A stretch of DNA of 64,000 nt from Stromatinia cepivora (GCA_014898415.1 RCTD01000002.1:248001-312000), one strand, 5' to 3'. Positions 1 to 11,760 are shown, counted from the first letter of the stretch. The notes: generated from the letters alone by a model not told the origin. Numbers and translations are program-made.

Positions 1-284
1 GTCCCCACAGACTCTAAAATAATTCCATTGTGAAATTGGTCTGGCTCCAGCAATACTTGATGTGTCGGCTCTAAGGAATTGTGTCTTGTCTAAAGGAGTC
101 GTTTGTGTTACACCACCTAATATCACGAAGAACATGAACATAATCGAAGCACCGATTAGGATCAAGGAAATCGTCCCCATTAGGCCACCTGCGATTGATC
201 GACAATTAGCAAGCTTTCTCCAAAAAACTTGATTTGGCGGGGTCGAGGATTTGCAGAGGGCAAAGACTTACGAGTGAGAGCCAT
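1..284 (-). CDS. SUR7/PalI-like tetraspan membrane protein, N-terminal part (runs off the left edge)
   Basis: The start codon is at 284-282. A 13-nt first exon (284-272) is followed by an 83-nt intron (271-189, gtaagt...gcag) and a second exon that continues past base 1. The product begins MALTRGLMGTISLIL. A hydrophobic first membrane segment is followed by an extracellular stretch containing TPLDKTQFLRADTS and ending near WNYFRVCG. The 'xxFLRADTS' block just after the first membrane segment is characteristic of fungal SUR7/PalI proteins of the plasma-membrane eisosome or pH-sensing class. Only about 64 residues are in the window, so the other membrane segments and the tail cannot be judged. 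The family call rests on this short block and the membrane topology. Confidence 0.7.
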
Positions 285-3000
285 GGTGAAGAAGTCAAAT
301 TAATTCTAAGGTATCAAGAGGAATGCAATGTGATGGCGAAGAATGATGGGAAACTATTGAAAATGCCATGTTAGCTTCTCGCATTCTCTGTGCCAGCCCA
401 TCGTACAAATGCAAGGTAAGGGGAAATCTCCGTCGTCGTACAAGCAAATCTACCTTGCGGATGGCACAGATCGCATCGAAAACATTTGAATGAAAGATTC
501 CAACTTACTTTCAGATGAAGGGTATCAAAAATTGAAAGTGGTATAAGATTCAATGGAAAGTTTGACAGAGAGAAGAAAGGTTTATTAAACAAACATAAAA
601 GCCAGCACTGGTATTAGTGTTGTTGTACTAAGGTTACTCAAGGTTGTACCAAGTTTGGCTGGGCAGTGATGACGATAGCGGTAGTATGTTTTGTTTAGTT
701 TTGACTAGAATTAGTGGATTTCGGTAAACTGGGGAAAGTTAAATGTAAGATTTGAATGGTTCAATGAAAGAAGTACTAGGTAGATGGATCATTTTAGTTG
801 GTTGATAATTCCTATGATGTAAGTGTATCTATTAGCTAAGCTATTTAACTCGACTGTTTTCTACTTGTGTTCCTTTCAAATTTTCGAGGAGCTCGCTTTG
901 GCACAAAAGACATTCGATGAATGAATTGATTACATTTCAACCTTGATCTTCTTTCTTTGTGCTGTTAACTCACCTGCCTGTACCTTACAGTTGTCTAGAT
1001 TCTTAAAGGACTGAAAACGAATTTAAAAAAGTGCTTTGATGATTGTTATACCGATGAAGCTGTTGATATCTTCTCGATGATGTGGCTGAACGTAATCATT
1101 ATCATCGAGACTAATGACTAATGAAGAACAATACGTCATAATGGAGCCATAGCTGCACTGATCTACGTCGGGCAAAATCTAATAGATGTTCAAGGGTTTT
1201 TCGCAACCAGGTTTTTAAATTACTCCGGTGGAAACTTTATATTGAAGCATCTTTCCCTTCTTCTTCTTCTTCTTCTCTCTCTCTCGACATTTTCTCGGTA
1301 CACGAAGATTTGAATTATACTACATGAGTAGCGTAAATATCATAAGCAGCTAATAGTTCATCCCATAACTTGATTTTCCAAGTAATAATCAAGTTATCTG
1401 AGGTGATTAGATGCCTTACCCCTCATCTTAGCCATTCGAAGGTTTCCTCTAACTTCCACAACTCCCGGAAGATTTTTTAAACTCAATCGTAACATCGGAG
1501 GCTTAGCGCTTGAATGTCACGAGTTAGTGAGTAGCGGATCGTGAAATGAGTTCCGAGTTCCTGGTGATGGCTTCCTTTGATATCGGTACTTTTGAACTAC
1601 CTAGTAATTAACCCTTTACCACTGGCGCCATTGCGAACAAGTTGTACGGACATCATATGATCATTTCCAATCCTGGGCAACATGCGATAACCACGACTTT
1701 AAGATGTGCAACAAGGCACGTGAAGAGGGGTATCATCTAATTGGCATGAAGGAAAGATTCGAGAAATTTCAAAGAAAAGGTCCTTATCCTGATCTACCAA
1801 TTCATCTCTAGCTGAAAACGGTTATCAAGAGTAGCATGGCTCCACCATAATATTCACAGCGAAAATGAACAAACCAACAATGAATAATTCACAACGATTT
1901 GCTACCCTTCCGAATTAGACGTTATTCGAGACGATATTTATCGTAACGCGTCGATATTCCAGAGGAGTTTATAGAGCATGACCCAGCATGTAGAAGACTT
2001 TTCGCAACGGATAACCAAGGGAATCCAGAATTCCCCCAAACCCTTATCCTACCATCCGATCTTGCAAATCATGCAACCAAATGGCGATCCATTCCGAATT
2101 GAAACATGTATCCCACCTATGAACGCATCCGGGGATCCAGTACTTGGGATATACTCGGGCCCTGCATACACAAGTGGGTTGAGATGTATGAAAGGTAGAT
2201 TCAGGGACTGAATATGATATACATATGTGGAAGTATCTCTGCACAAGGGCCCAGGAATTTGGAACTAATCAAGCAGGTACTGGATGCTCTTCAATGCCAC
2301 GAATATACTATAGAATAGCCTAGTGGATTTTCGAACGCAAATTTAAGCATCGGATGGGTGTCCCCGTGTGCATATTTTCCTATTAGTGAACGAATTTCGA
2401 CAGCCTCATTTTCTGTTACTATACACTATGAACATATGCATGTCCCTCAAATTTCAAATCTCTATTCTAAGCCATGGTTTCCGATATAGTAGTCTATACG
2501 GAATCTTTTGCAATGGGTTCAAAGTGTGGGTGAGGTGAAAGGGCTGAAACTCTTTTTATATATTTGAATTTTTGATTATTAAAGATCTGAAGTTTGAAGA
2601 ATGATTATTCTCAAAGGATTAGATTCGTTTAGATGAATTGAATGATGTGAATGATGTGAATGATGTGAATGATGTGAATGATGTGAATGATTTGAAATAG
2701 TTTGCATCTATTAAATGGTCTAAATCTCTCAAATACTTGGAATCTCTCGAGTTAGCAGGAAGTCGATCAAACCCCACAATCACCTTCATGAACCCTCCTT
2801 CGAGGCTAAAATCTTTATTATATGCTTTCTATCCCAAATCCTGCGTACATATTGACGCAACAGCCGTATAGATATCCGCTTCACACATTGCTGACCCAAC
2901 ACCTCAAAATTGAATGTCGTCTTGAACTTATTACTCGGACAAGCGTCTACATCATACACAATCGTTAGAATCATCGCGATCTTGTTTTCTGCAAACCTCA
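285..3000. other. Intergenic, no convincing gene
   Basis: Short open frames occur here (for example 1978-2211 on the plus strand), but none has a recognisable motif, and opposite-strand frames of similar size overlap it. Composition is intermediate, between coding DNA and the AT-rich island to the right. A short CTT/TC microsatellite lies near 1256-1285. Confidence 0.5.
2640..2693. repeat. 9-bp tandem repeat (GAATGATGT), six copies
   Basis: Five exact copies of gaatgatgt and a sixth ending in ttt. The array lies in non-coding DNA just outside the AT-rich island. Confidence 0.9.
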
Positions 3001-3758
3001 TCTGCATATATGACTTTTTAGATATGCTGGAACAGATGCAGACAACGAAGAGAAGATTAAGATAGACTTTCGAACAAAAAAAATTCTAGACAGAAAAGTA
3101 AATGAAAGGTTGTCTGTCAACCATCATGCTATACTAACTCGGTAACTATAATTTAGAACTAAACTTGTTATCATCATCTCATAAGAAATCATCCATATAT
3201 ACCAATACACCATCACCCTCTTTTAGATACTTCTATATTGTCCTCTTCAAATATAATTTTTTCAATTGTATTAATGTCTTTATCATTATAAAACTTATAT
3301 AATACAAATTTTATATTGTAATTATAATATACAAATTCATAAATAAAATGAAGCTCAAATTTGCAATATAGAAGTTTAAAAGTCTATTCAACGAAATAAT
3401 ATTACATTTCGAGATAGATTTATCTTAATGATTTTAAAATGTATTATCAAATTGTGATTTTCTTGAAATCGAATATAATAGAGATTATTTGTAATTATAT
3501 AGTTATCAATAGTTATATAAGGAATAGATATTTTTGTTTTTGTTATTAAGATAATTATATTTAGAATAATTGTAATAATAAAGAATAGAAATAAAGAGAA
3601 CTTTATTATATTATTATAAAACAATATCGTATTTTTTTTAACAATTTTGTATTCGAAAAGAAAAGAACCTTTAAAGATCTTTCCACGAGATAAAATAGAT
3701 TACAAAAATTCTAGCCAAGTAACATTATGAACCAAAGAAAATTGGAAAATTAGAAAAG
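3001..3758. other. AT-rich flank of the transposon island
   Basis: Strongly AT-rich sequence with no supportable gene. The AT-richness starts about 600 bp before the left LTR at 3759, so decay either spread beyond the element or an older, unrecognisable repeat lies here. Confidence 0.5.
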
Positions 3759-3924
3759 TGTTAACTTTTGGTGCAGGAAGTAGTAGTATTGTTGACTATA
3801 TAGGTTGAACTAAGGATCTATAATTCTAGTAGGAGTAGAATTGAGGTTATCCCCAAATATGGTCTATGCACCATTGTGATCACGTAACCTCAATTCTAAT
3901 CCTATAATGGCCTCATTTCCAACA
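3759..3924 (-). repeat. 3' LTR of the outer Copia element
   Basis: 166 bp. It differs from the right LTR at 14 positions by my count, all transitions. In about 11 the right copy carries the A/T state and in about 3 this copy does. Confidence 0.93.
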
Positions 3925-4899
3925 CTCCCCCATTAAGGATATCCTATTCGATCCTCCTAGATTACTAATCCTAATATTTTCTTGAACCTTTCAAAAGCAA
4001 TCCTTATATAAAGCTTCGTTATTCCGTCGACAATCATATTGTATATATTGATATAATTAATAACAATTCTCTCCTTTTCTGTCAAATCCCTAATGAAATA
4101 ATAACTAATATCTATATATTTGAATTGTTTATATAAATATAAATTCTTAATTAAAACTAAAATACCTTAATTATTATCAAATATCTAAATTGTATCTTTA
4201 TTCTTTCCAATATAATTTGATCTAAATAAATCTTTGAGTATTTGTATAATCTATTTCTTTTGTTTAATGAATATTACTATCGCAATATATTCTGATTCTA
4301 TACTAAAAATAACTATAAATATTTGTTTCTTATTAATCTACGATATAAAATCTTTATAGAATATTATAACTCTTTTTGAAACACTTTTCTAATTATATTT
4401 GTTATTAATCTAATCTGTATCTGTATATATCTTTATTATATTATCAAGCATATTATATTTTTTGCAGATATCAGATTGTACTCTTTTTGGCCCGAACTAT
4501 AGCTTCTGTTTGATTATTGATCGTAGATATCGCATTAGATTCTTCAAAGTTATAATATGATATTTTGCTGATTTTGTCATAAATTGTGAAAATCTTTCAA
4601 TTGAGAATACTATATCTAATTGAATATATATTATTAAATGAATCACACTTTTTATTCATTATTGATATTCATTTATATCTATCAGTTCATCATCATCGAT
4701 TACTAACTGGAGATAAGTATAATCCATTATTGGCAGTTTCTTAATTTGGTGTTATCTATATATAATACTATATTTAGTTAGTATAATATCAAGATATTCT
4801 TTTTAATTCATAATTAATATATACACTTTTCTATTACAAATAATTCTAATATTTAAAATCTTATTAATCTCCCCTAAATTCTTGATATTAAAATAGATC

Positions 4900-5453
4900 A
4901 ATAGCTTTTTATCGAATTAAATGATTTGTAATGATATACACAATATAATAATAATATCATCGATATATACTAATAATATTATATCACAGTCTTTGAATAT
5001 ATACAAATATAAATCTGCCAAATTTTGTACAAAACCAATATCTAAAAGCTCTTTCTTCAATAATAAACTTCAATCCCTTTCAGCTTACTTCAAACCATAT
5101 AGATTTCGTAAAGTTTGTAATATATATCCTTTTTCGATTTTAATATTTTAAAGTAATTCGAAATAGATCTCTTCCTTCAAGTACAATTCAGTGAAGACAT
5201 TTTTGATATCGAAATGTAAGTATTCCAAACTTTCCTTTATGATAATAACTAAGGATGATTTAAATATATTTAACTTCATTATTGATACAAATATTTCATT
5301 ATAATCTTTTCCTAATACCTGATTAAACCCTCGAACTACTAATCTTGCCTTGAATCGTTTTACCTTGTTGTCCTTGATCTTAACTATAAATACCTATTTC
5401 ATCGAAATCAAATTACTTTCTTTAAAGAATATATATTCTTTTCAAATACCATT
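4900..5453 (-). pseudogene. Copia reverse-transcriptase remnant, 3' part
   Basis: Reading leftward on the minus strand from 5453, the frame shows the RVT_2 blocks KARLVVRGFNQ, then a decayed LYGLK block, then a GF block and the catalytic YIDD at about 4968-4957. In-frame stops replace residues normally Gln (after YGLK) and Trp (a few codons later). This is the signature of CAA to TAA and TGG to TGA/TAG changes. The catalytic aspartates survive, but the frame does not. Confidence 0.88.
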
Positions 5454-5603
5454 TGTTACGAGATACACGTGATCGCGTCCGATCGGGCTAGTACGGTACT
5501 AAGCTTCGAGCCGATCATATATATAGCTTCGTAGCACACTCTCTTTAGCTCTGTAGCTTTTAATTCTAAGGTTGATCTCTAAACGCTCGTTGGGTTCGTC
5601 ACA
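5454..5603 (+). repeat. 5' LTR of the nested element
   Basis: 150 bp, relatively GC-retaining. Compared with the right copy it has the C or G at all 14 differing positions I count. Confidence 0.93.
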
Positions 5604-5681
5604 TTATTAAAAGCTCTTCCAGATAAGAAATGGAATAACATCTGCATATGCTCACGAATAAAGCTCATACGCATACTCCGC

Positions 5682-6290
5682 TTGCTCCTGTCTCTCCCTG
5701 ATCCTGAAAAGTTCAGTAGTAGCTCTCAAAAGTTCGATACCTGGCTTCCCTCGATTCGAACAAAACTACAAATAGATAGCATTATGATCAACAATTCTAC
5801 AACTCAATTTTACTATGTTTATCTCAATCTTGAATCTTATATACAAACTATAATATTATCTTAGCTTTCTTTTTTTAATCAAAATATTTCTTTAGATTAT
5901 ATAACAATTTTAAATCAATTTATATATATTTACAATAATCCAAATAAAGTTCAAAAAGCCAAAAACAAGTTATTCATTCTCAAATAAGGAATCGATTCTT
6001 TATATATCTATATTGCAAAATTCGAAAAAACTTTTTACAAAATCAAAAATTAGAATTGACCCGATTTAAATAAGATCTCAATCTTTCACAATAAATTCAA
6101 TACTACTCTTAGAAATCGTTTTTCTTAATAACTTTCTCTTCTTTATTTCTATCCCGACTTTGTTCAAATCATACAATAACTAATTACTCGCACAACAAAT
6201 GAATTCCTTGTATCATCCTATTCTAGTAAATCTAGAACCCTATATATATTCCAGAATCCATCTCATTTTCAGAACCACAATTCAATGAAC
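5682..6290 (+). pseudogene. Gag-like remnant of the nested element
   Basis: The frame opens with LPDPEKFSSSSQKFDTWL, then a Tyr-Val-Tyr block. Across several in-frame stops it continues with recognisable segments: NNPNKVQKAKNKLF and then IAKFEKL. The order 'LPDPxKF... W... YVY...L... kv..Ak.kL... yia.FE.l' matches fungal retrotransposon gag proteins. The stops lie at positions explainable by C to T or G to A change. After the gag region, a separate short open frame of about 50 codons ends near 6692 (EDRLKEAYNTMNAYSLA). I cannot identify it. Confidence 0.75.
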
Positions 6291-6762
6291 ATTAACAACC
6301 TTAATATTATTAATGTTTTTAGCCTTTTTAATATTCAATCGAACAAATCCGATTATATCTTGATTCTACTCTATATACAAACATCCAAATTTTCCCCTTC
6401 TGAAAAAACTTTTTTGTACAAACAAAATAAATATATATGATATAAAAGTATTTCCTATTGAATATAAATCTATCCGTTAGATCCACATCAAAGAACCTGA
6501 GATCGATAAAAGCCTGTTCCAATTATTATATTGATTATTGAACCCGAAAACGATGATAATAAGGATTTAGAAGAGATAATCAATAACCGATATTTTGAAG
6601 ATCGCTTAAAGGAGGCATATAATACAATGAATGCATATTCGTTGGCTATAATGCAATTCATACATCAAGTATTTTTATCAAAAGAAAATTAGTAATCATT
6701 TTTGTATTTAAATCATTTGTTTAAAACAAATTCAGGATGAATTCTTCAGAAGGGAAGAGTAG

Positions 6763-6912
6763 TATTACGAGATACACATAATTGCATCTGATCAGACTAA
6801 TACAGTACTAAGCTTCGAACCGATCATATATATAGCTTTGTAGTACACTCTCTTTAGCTCTGTAGCTTTTAATTCTAAGGTTGATCTCTAAACGCTCGTT
6901 GAGTTCGTCACA
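6763..6912 (+). repeat. 3' LTR of the nested element
   Basis: 150 bp. All 14 differences from the left LTR are G to A or C to T in this copy, which is fully directional decay. Confidence 0.93.
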
Positions 6913-7121
6913 CCATTTTGAACCAAAGATATGATTTCCTTTTGGATAACTTCCTTCCATTTTTCAAAGTATTCTCGATCCGATATTGCTTTTTTATAAA
7001 TTCTTAGTATTTTGATTCCCAGAATTTTTTTGGCCGAATATATTATATCTTCTATATTATCTATATTTATTAACGAAATTATAAAATCTGAAGCGATTTT
7101 ATTTTTGATATAAGGATCCAT
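6913..7121 (-). pseudogene. Copia reverse-transcriptase remnant, 5' part
   Basis: This minus-strand frame contains the entry block of Copia polymerase: ISDREYFEKWKEVIQKEI followed by SLVQNG. It stops exactly where the nested element was inserted. The reading frame resumes on the other side at 5453 with the expected next residues. Confidence 0.88.
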
Positions 7122-8354
7122 TTTGTAAATGATTAGGATTGTAATTATAATATATTCTATACTTTCTTGAGTTTTGGTTTATATAGATATTGCAATCAAT
7201 ATCCTTATAATTTTGTTTTCCTATTCTTCTTTAGAATCTTATTCTATATCTCTTTTCTGTTTTCATATTAAATATTTTAAGGATTTGTTTTCAAGATCTA
7301 TTATATCCTTTTGTTCGATCTCAAATGATTATAGATTTACTTCGTTTTTTGATTTTATTGAAATAGATTTTTCAACAAAATTTAAAACAATCTTAAATTT
7401 TGCTTCTAATACAGATTCAAGATCTGCAAAAGTTAACTTTTAAATTAGAACCTTTGAAATGATAAATTCGATATCTAAAGTATCCTTAGAAGAAGATTCT
7501 TGATTTGTCTTTTAGATATTATTATCTTTATCTTCATTGTATATTAGTATTGATATATCTAATTTATCTGGTTTCAATTCGACAATTAGGGTATTTGATA
7601 TAATTATTAAATTCGATATAATATCTATTGAAGAGAACACTTAGAACAAAAGTGATATAGATATCGTATTTGGTATTGAGAATGAAGAAGGTATCTTATT
7701 TGCTGCTGGTCTATTATAAGATCTTCGATCTGGCTTTATATTCTTTGTTCTTTATAAACCTAATTTACAATTTCTTAATTTAAAATCCAAATCTCTTTTT
7801 TAATAAGATTCATTTATAATTACTCTATTTGATCGAAATATATAATTTAGTTTTGAAGAATACACTTTAATATATTTATTCATAACTTTTGAATATCCTA
7901 GAAATACACCGATTCTCGAAATATTCCACAATTTATCATATCTTTGCTTTTTCGGAATAATCTTGGGATTGATATAAATATAATATTTGCTCCCTTAAAC
8001 TTTGTATATCTTTATATTTAATATTATATTTATAAAAACTTCTATAAAAAATCAATTTATTTTATTTATATCAGGATCAATACTAATACGATTCTTAATA
8101 TAAATATTATATTTTATAACTTCATTCCAAAATTCTAATAGTAATCCAGCTTTTTTTAGTATTACTTTTATATCTGTCTTTATAATCCTTATATTCCGTT
8201 TTACAAATCTGTTTTGATATAAGGAAACAATTGTTATAACTTCGGATTATATACCTAATAACTATTTATAAATAACTTATAGGAATTCCAATACATTATT
8301 AATCCTAACTACAATAATCTTTTCTTCAATAACTAGTTCCATTTCCTTTTTTTA

Positions 8355-8666
8355 AGTTTTTAATATTTGAATTGTATCGTCTTTTTGTTTAAATAATATA
8401 ATCCAATTTACTTTTATACAATTATCAATAATCAATATGAAATAACAATTCCTTTGAATCGATTTTAGAAATAATCCTGTAATATCGAAATGTATAAATT
8501 CGAGTCTCTTTGATTTGTGCAGATTCAATTACTTCGGAATACGATTGATCATTTTGGTGAATATATATACTTTATAGATATCTAATTCAATTAGGATCTT
8601 TATTGATTTGATTATATTGAATACCTTATATAGATTCTTGATCTTATCTGAACCTAAATGATTAAA
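8355..8666 (-). pseudogene. Copia pre-integrase and integrase core remnant
   Basis: The minus-strand frame begins FNHLGSDKIKNLYKV, the GAG_pre-integrase block, although the zinc-binding residues further on are lost. The integrase core signature IHFDITGLF then YFILIIDNC follows. Only one stop interrupts about 100 codons. The position between the gag-like and polymerase remnants fits the Copia gene order. Confidence 0.8.
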
Positions 8667-9704
8667 TCTTCGATATTATAATAAATATCTTTCTTTCTCT
8701 TTAAATGTTAATTCATTATCGATACCTTTAATATTATCGATTATCTTTAAAGAAAAACCTTTTTCCTGATCATTTTGATATATATTCGAACAGAAAACTA
8801 TATCTTCATATCTTTTGGTCATATATGAAACCATGTATATTCTGTTTTGCATTTTAATACGAATAATTTTCTTATTATCCTTTTTGAAATATATATAATG
8901 AAAATTGAATTCCCCTTATAATTTTGTTTCGCAGATCCTTTTTTCTAACAGCAAGTTTACTTCTAACCCTGGTATATATAATATATTTGAAAATAACATC
9001 TTAGAACTATTTTTGTATACCATATTCATTAAACCCTAATGACAATAATATATCACTCCCTTATTAATCTTTATTTTTTGTTTGGTAATAAATTTTATTG
9101 ATCTGAATAATAAAGGTTAATCAGATATATATAAAGAAGTGTCTATATCGGTATACTATTTGCTAAGGGAAGTTTTACTAATAATCTCCTTTATCAAATT
9201 GCAATCTTCCTTCATTATATCCTCAATATCAGAATCTGATTCAGAGATATTGTTAGCAGGATATACTTGATCTTTTTTATTGAAATAAACCTTCTTCGGA
9301 TTCAATAATCCTTTTCTCCTTTGATAATAAAGATAATTGTAAAGGAATTTGCTAATTCGTATTAAATATAGATAATCTTATATATAATGATTTTCCTTTT
9401 GATATAGATCGCAAGTATTGTTTAGGATCTCGAAATCTAATTTTTAATGTCGAAAAGTATACTTAGATTCTTTCGCAATTTACACTCGTTTTGATTTATC
9501 CTTAAAACAAAGTTCCTTAATCTACAAATACTTGATCTTATTATCGATACTAAGATTGATTTGGATATCCAATATATCCATTATTCCTTGATAATCGATT
9601 GAAAGATTATATATTAAAACCAAAAACAAGGCAATATTTTGATATACTGATCGATAGCTTTCATTTGCAATTTCTAATTTCCTTCTATACTTTTTCAATT
9701 TGTT

Positions 9705-10061
9705 CTAGACTTCAATAATAATTATATCGGGATAGGTATCGGATTGGAATTTGAAGTTCTGGATCATCATTATATATATATTAGCTGTAACTATACTAAT
9801 TTTAATATATTTTGATTTAAGGTATCTCCAGAGTATATATATTATTGAATATTCGTTAATAAAGACTTTATCATTATCATTGAGTATTATACAAATATAC
9901 GATAACATATTCGCTTTGTCCTTTAAGTATTCCGTTTTCAATTCGATATTGTAACATATACAACCATTTATCTTATAGGCAGATACTATATTGAGTCCTG
10001 CAATCTGTATATATTCGTCTAATATTTGATTAATTGTATAAAACCATCCTTTCCCCCTCAA
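9705..10061 (-). pseudogene. Probable Copia gag remnant
   Basis: A 118-codon minus-strand frame next to the 5' LTR. The block IYILWRYLKSKY resembles the W-x-x-L-x-x-x-Y segment of fungal Copia gag proteins. Position inside the element supports the call more strongly than the sequence, which is heavily A/T-biased. Confidence 0.6.
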
Positions 10062-10534
10062 TTATATCTTCATTTATCTGAACCATCGCTTATAATTATT
10101 TTAATCAAACTTCGAAGGGTTATTTGATTCCGATATTATAAAGGTTTTTTGTTGTTTGATAGATATCAAAGATAGTTTTCAGGTTTTTAAGACAATCTTA
10201 AAAAATGTACAACAAATAAATTCGGGATAATAAAAAAATATACAAATAAAACAATAAGAAAATTCATAAAATCGTATTATAATATATTTTCTTATAGCTA
10301 TGCGAATTTGTTCTTCACTTTTATTATAATTCTATATCAGCATTGTACAGATTATTCTCCGTTTTAGCCTGTAATATTGTGAATTATAAACTATATTATT
10401 GTATTTCAACTTTATTTCAATGATATTATATGAAAACTTTGATTTTCATTCTATTTCACCCCTACTAGCTATACTAATCTTTTTTCGATTTGCTTTGCTT
10501 TCTAATTATTACTATACAACCGGATCTCATAACC

Positions 10535-10700
10535 TATTAACTTTTAATACAGGAAATAGTAATATTATTGACTATATAGATTGAACTAAGGATCTATAAT
10601 TCTAGTAGGAATAGAATTGAGATTATCCCCAAATATGGTCTGTGCACCATTATGATCACGTGACCTCAATTCTAATCCTATGATGGCCTCATTTCCAACA
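10535..10700 (-). repeat. 5' LTR of the outer Copia element
   Basis: 166 bp, the more heavily mutated copy. On the minus strand it ends at 10535. The next inner bases (GGTTATGAGATCCG on the minus strand) sit where a tRNA primer-binding site belongs, but I cannot assign the tRNA. Confidence 0.93.
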
Positions 10701-10880
10701 AAAAGTGATATTATAATTTATTTTTAAAATGCAATCGTGGCTTTATATTCATAAGGAATATAAATTTTAAAAATATAATATAGTTATTTATTTTAAATGG
10801 GTATTATATTTCGATTATAATATTTTGTCTTTTCTCTTATTAATATTAAACAAATTATTCAATAATTAAAAGTTAAAACT

Positions 10881-11298
10881 ATTAATGTGGTTTATCATCG
10901 AGTGGGCCACTTCAAAATACATCAAAATCAGCAGTTTTTTAATATTTATATTTAAATAACCAATCATTATTTTTTTCAAAAATAATTTTTTTATAAAAAT
11001 TAGAAATAAAATATTTATAATACTTTATCTTTTTATAAATATTTCGATTATAATTCAAAACTATCACACTTTGTATTACAAAAACCTATTCTTTTGAATA
11101 ACTTTTTTATTTATTTGAAATTTTTGAATTTTAATTAACTTTTATATTATTTATATAAACAAATATAATATTCAGAAAAAAGAATTAAATTATATCGATA
11201 AATAAAGAAAGTGCATGGTTATACACAGACGAATTTTGTATGTATTTTGAAGTGGCCCACTCGATGATATGGGCCACTCGATGATAAACCACGTTAAT
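10881..11298. mobile_element. Non-coding terminal-inverted-repeat element (MITE-like)
   Basis: The left end (10881-10920) reads gtggtttatcatcgagtggg then ccacttcaaaatac. The right end (11241-11298) is its inverse but carries the ggccactcgatgat unit twice. Both ends are bordered by attaa. The 320 bp between them are AT-rich with no open frame. Size and ends fit a deletion derivative or MITE of a TIR transposon. The superfamily is not assignable, because a TA or TTAA target duplication cannot be separated from the ATTAA border. Confidence 0.75.
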
Positions 11299-11472
11299 CC
11301 TATATCAATTAATAATTAATAACCAACGATTTTTCTACCATCGCCTCAAGCAAAGTAATAAAACTTCAATATAATCTTATAATAAGAAATATAATTTTTT
11401 TTCCTTTTTTGGGGGGGAGGAGGGGGTTTCTTCTCTTTTTTTTTCGTTTTCTTCTTGATTAGAGTAGAAATA

Positions 11473-11755
11473 TGTCACGAATCGTGAACCACAGGATGTT
11501 AATCACGTGATACCTCTTATCTTCCTTATCAATTGGTGAGCTGATCGTCTTGTGCACATGCGTTACGATTCATACGACGTAGTATGGTAAAATGATGACC
11601 CTAATAACACATGCGCACAGCTCCGCAGCTCACGAATGGGTATTTGTTTATATATATCTAATTGCTCCTTACGAACCATAGTTCTTCAATTGTAGATTCT
11701 AAGGAACATAATTGACCCTGTTTATTCAGCTCTACTACGGCTCTTGTGCGTCACA
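11473..11755. mobile_element. Solo LTR, 283 bp, with target duplication
   Basis: The sequence starts TGTCACGAATCG and ends TTGTGCGTCACA, with the terminal TG...CA of an LTR. It is flanked by a perfect 5-bp direct repeat AAATA at 11468-11472 and 11756-11760. No second copy or interior is present, so it is best explained by LTR-LTR recombination. Unlike the neighbouring elements it keeps normal base composition. Confidence 0.88.
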
Positions 11756-11760
11756 AAATA

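Larger units (their letters stand above)
5454..6912 (+). mobile_element. Nested LTR element carrying only a gag-like region (TR-GAG-like)
   Basis: Two 150-bp direct repeats (5454-5603 and 6763-6912) start TG (right copy TA) and end CA. They are flanked by the 5-bp target duplication CCATT (5449-5453 and 6913-6917). The 1159-bp interior reads on the plus strand, opposite to its host element. It holds a decayed gag-like frame and a purine-rich tract (agaagggaagag) just before the right LTR. There is room for neither integrase nor reverse transcriptase. The element is therefore non-autonomous, resembling the gag-only class described in plants. The insertion splits the host's polymerase between 'QNG' and the next codons. 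Confidence 0.93.
3759..10700 (-). mobile_element. RIP-decayed Ty1/Copia LTR retrotransposon, minus orientation
   Basis: Two 166-bp direct repeats (3759-3924 and 10535-10700) begin TG (right copy mutated to TA) and end CA. They are flanked by the 5-bp target duplication AAAAG at 3754-3758 and 10701-10705. A polypurine tract, seen on the plus strand as ctccccc just inside the left repeat, puts the 3' end on the left, so the element reads on the minus strand. Coding remnants follow Copia order on that strand: a gag-like frame (10061-9705), pre-integrase and integrase core (8666-8355), then reverse transcriptase (7121-6913 and 5453 to about 4900). A second LTR element sits inside the reverse transcriptase. 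Without that insertion the element would be about 5.5 kb. Stop codons sit where Gln and Trp are expected, as RIP would produce. It is not functional. Confidence 0.93.

Noticed and set aside
371..592. 73-codon minus-strand frame upstream of the SUR7-like gene
   Set aside because: It probably lies in the 5' leader or promoter of that gene and has no recognisable feature.
2044..2246. Overlapping frames on both strands around 2.0-2.2 kb
   Set aside because: No motif or codon signal, and mutual overlap. Chance frames.
2640..2693. Possible CRISPR-like array
   Set aside because: Nine-base head-to-tail units without spacers. The genome is eukaryotic.
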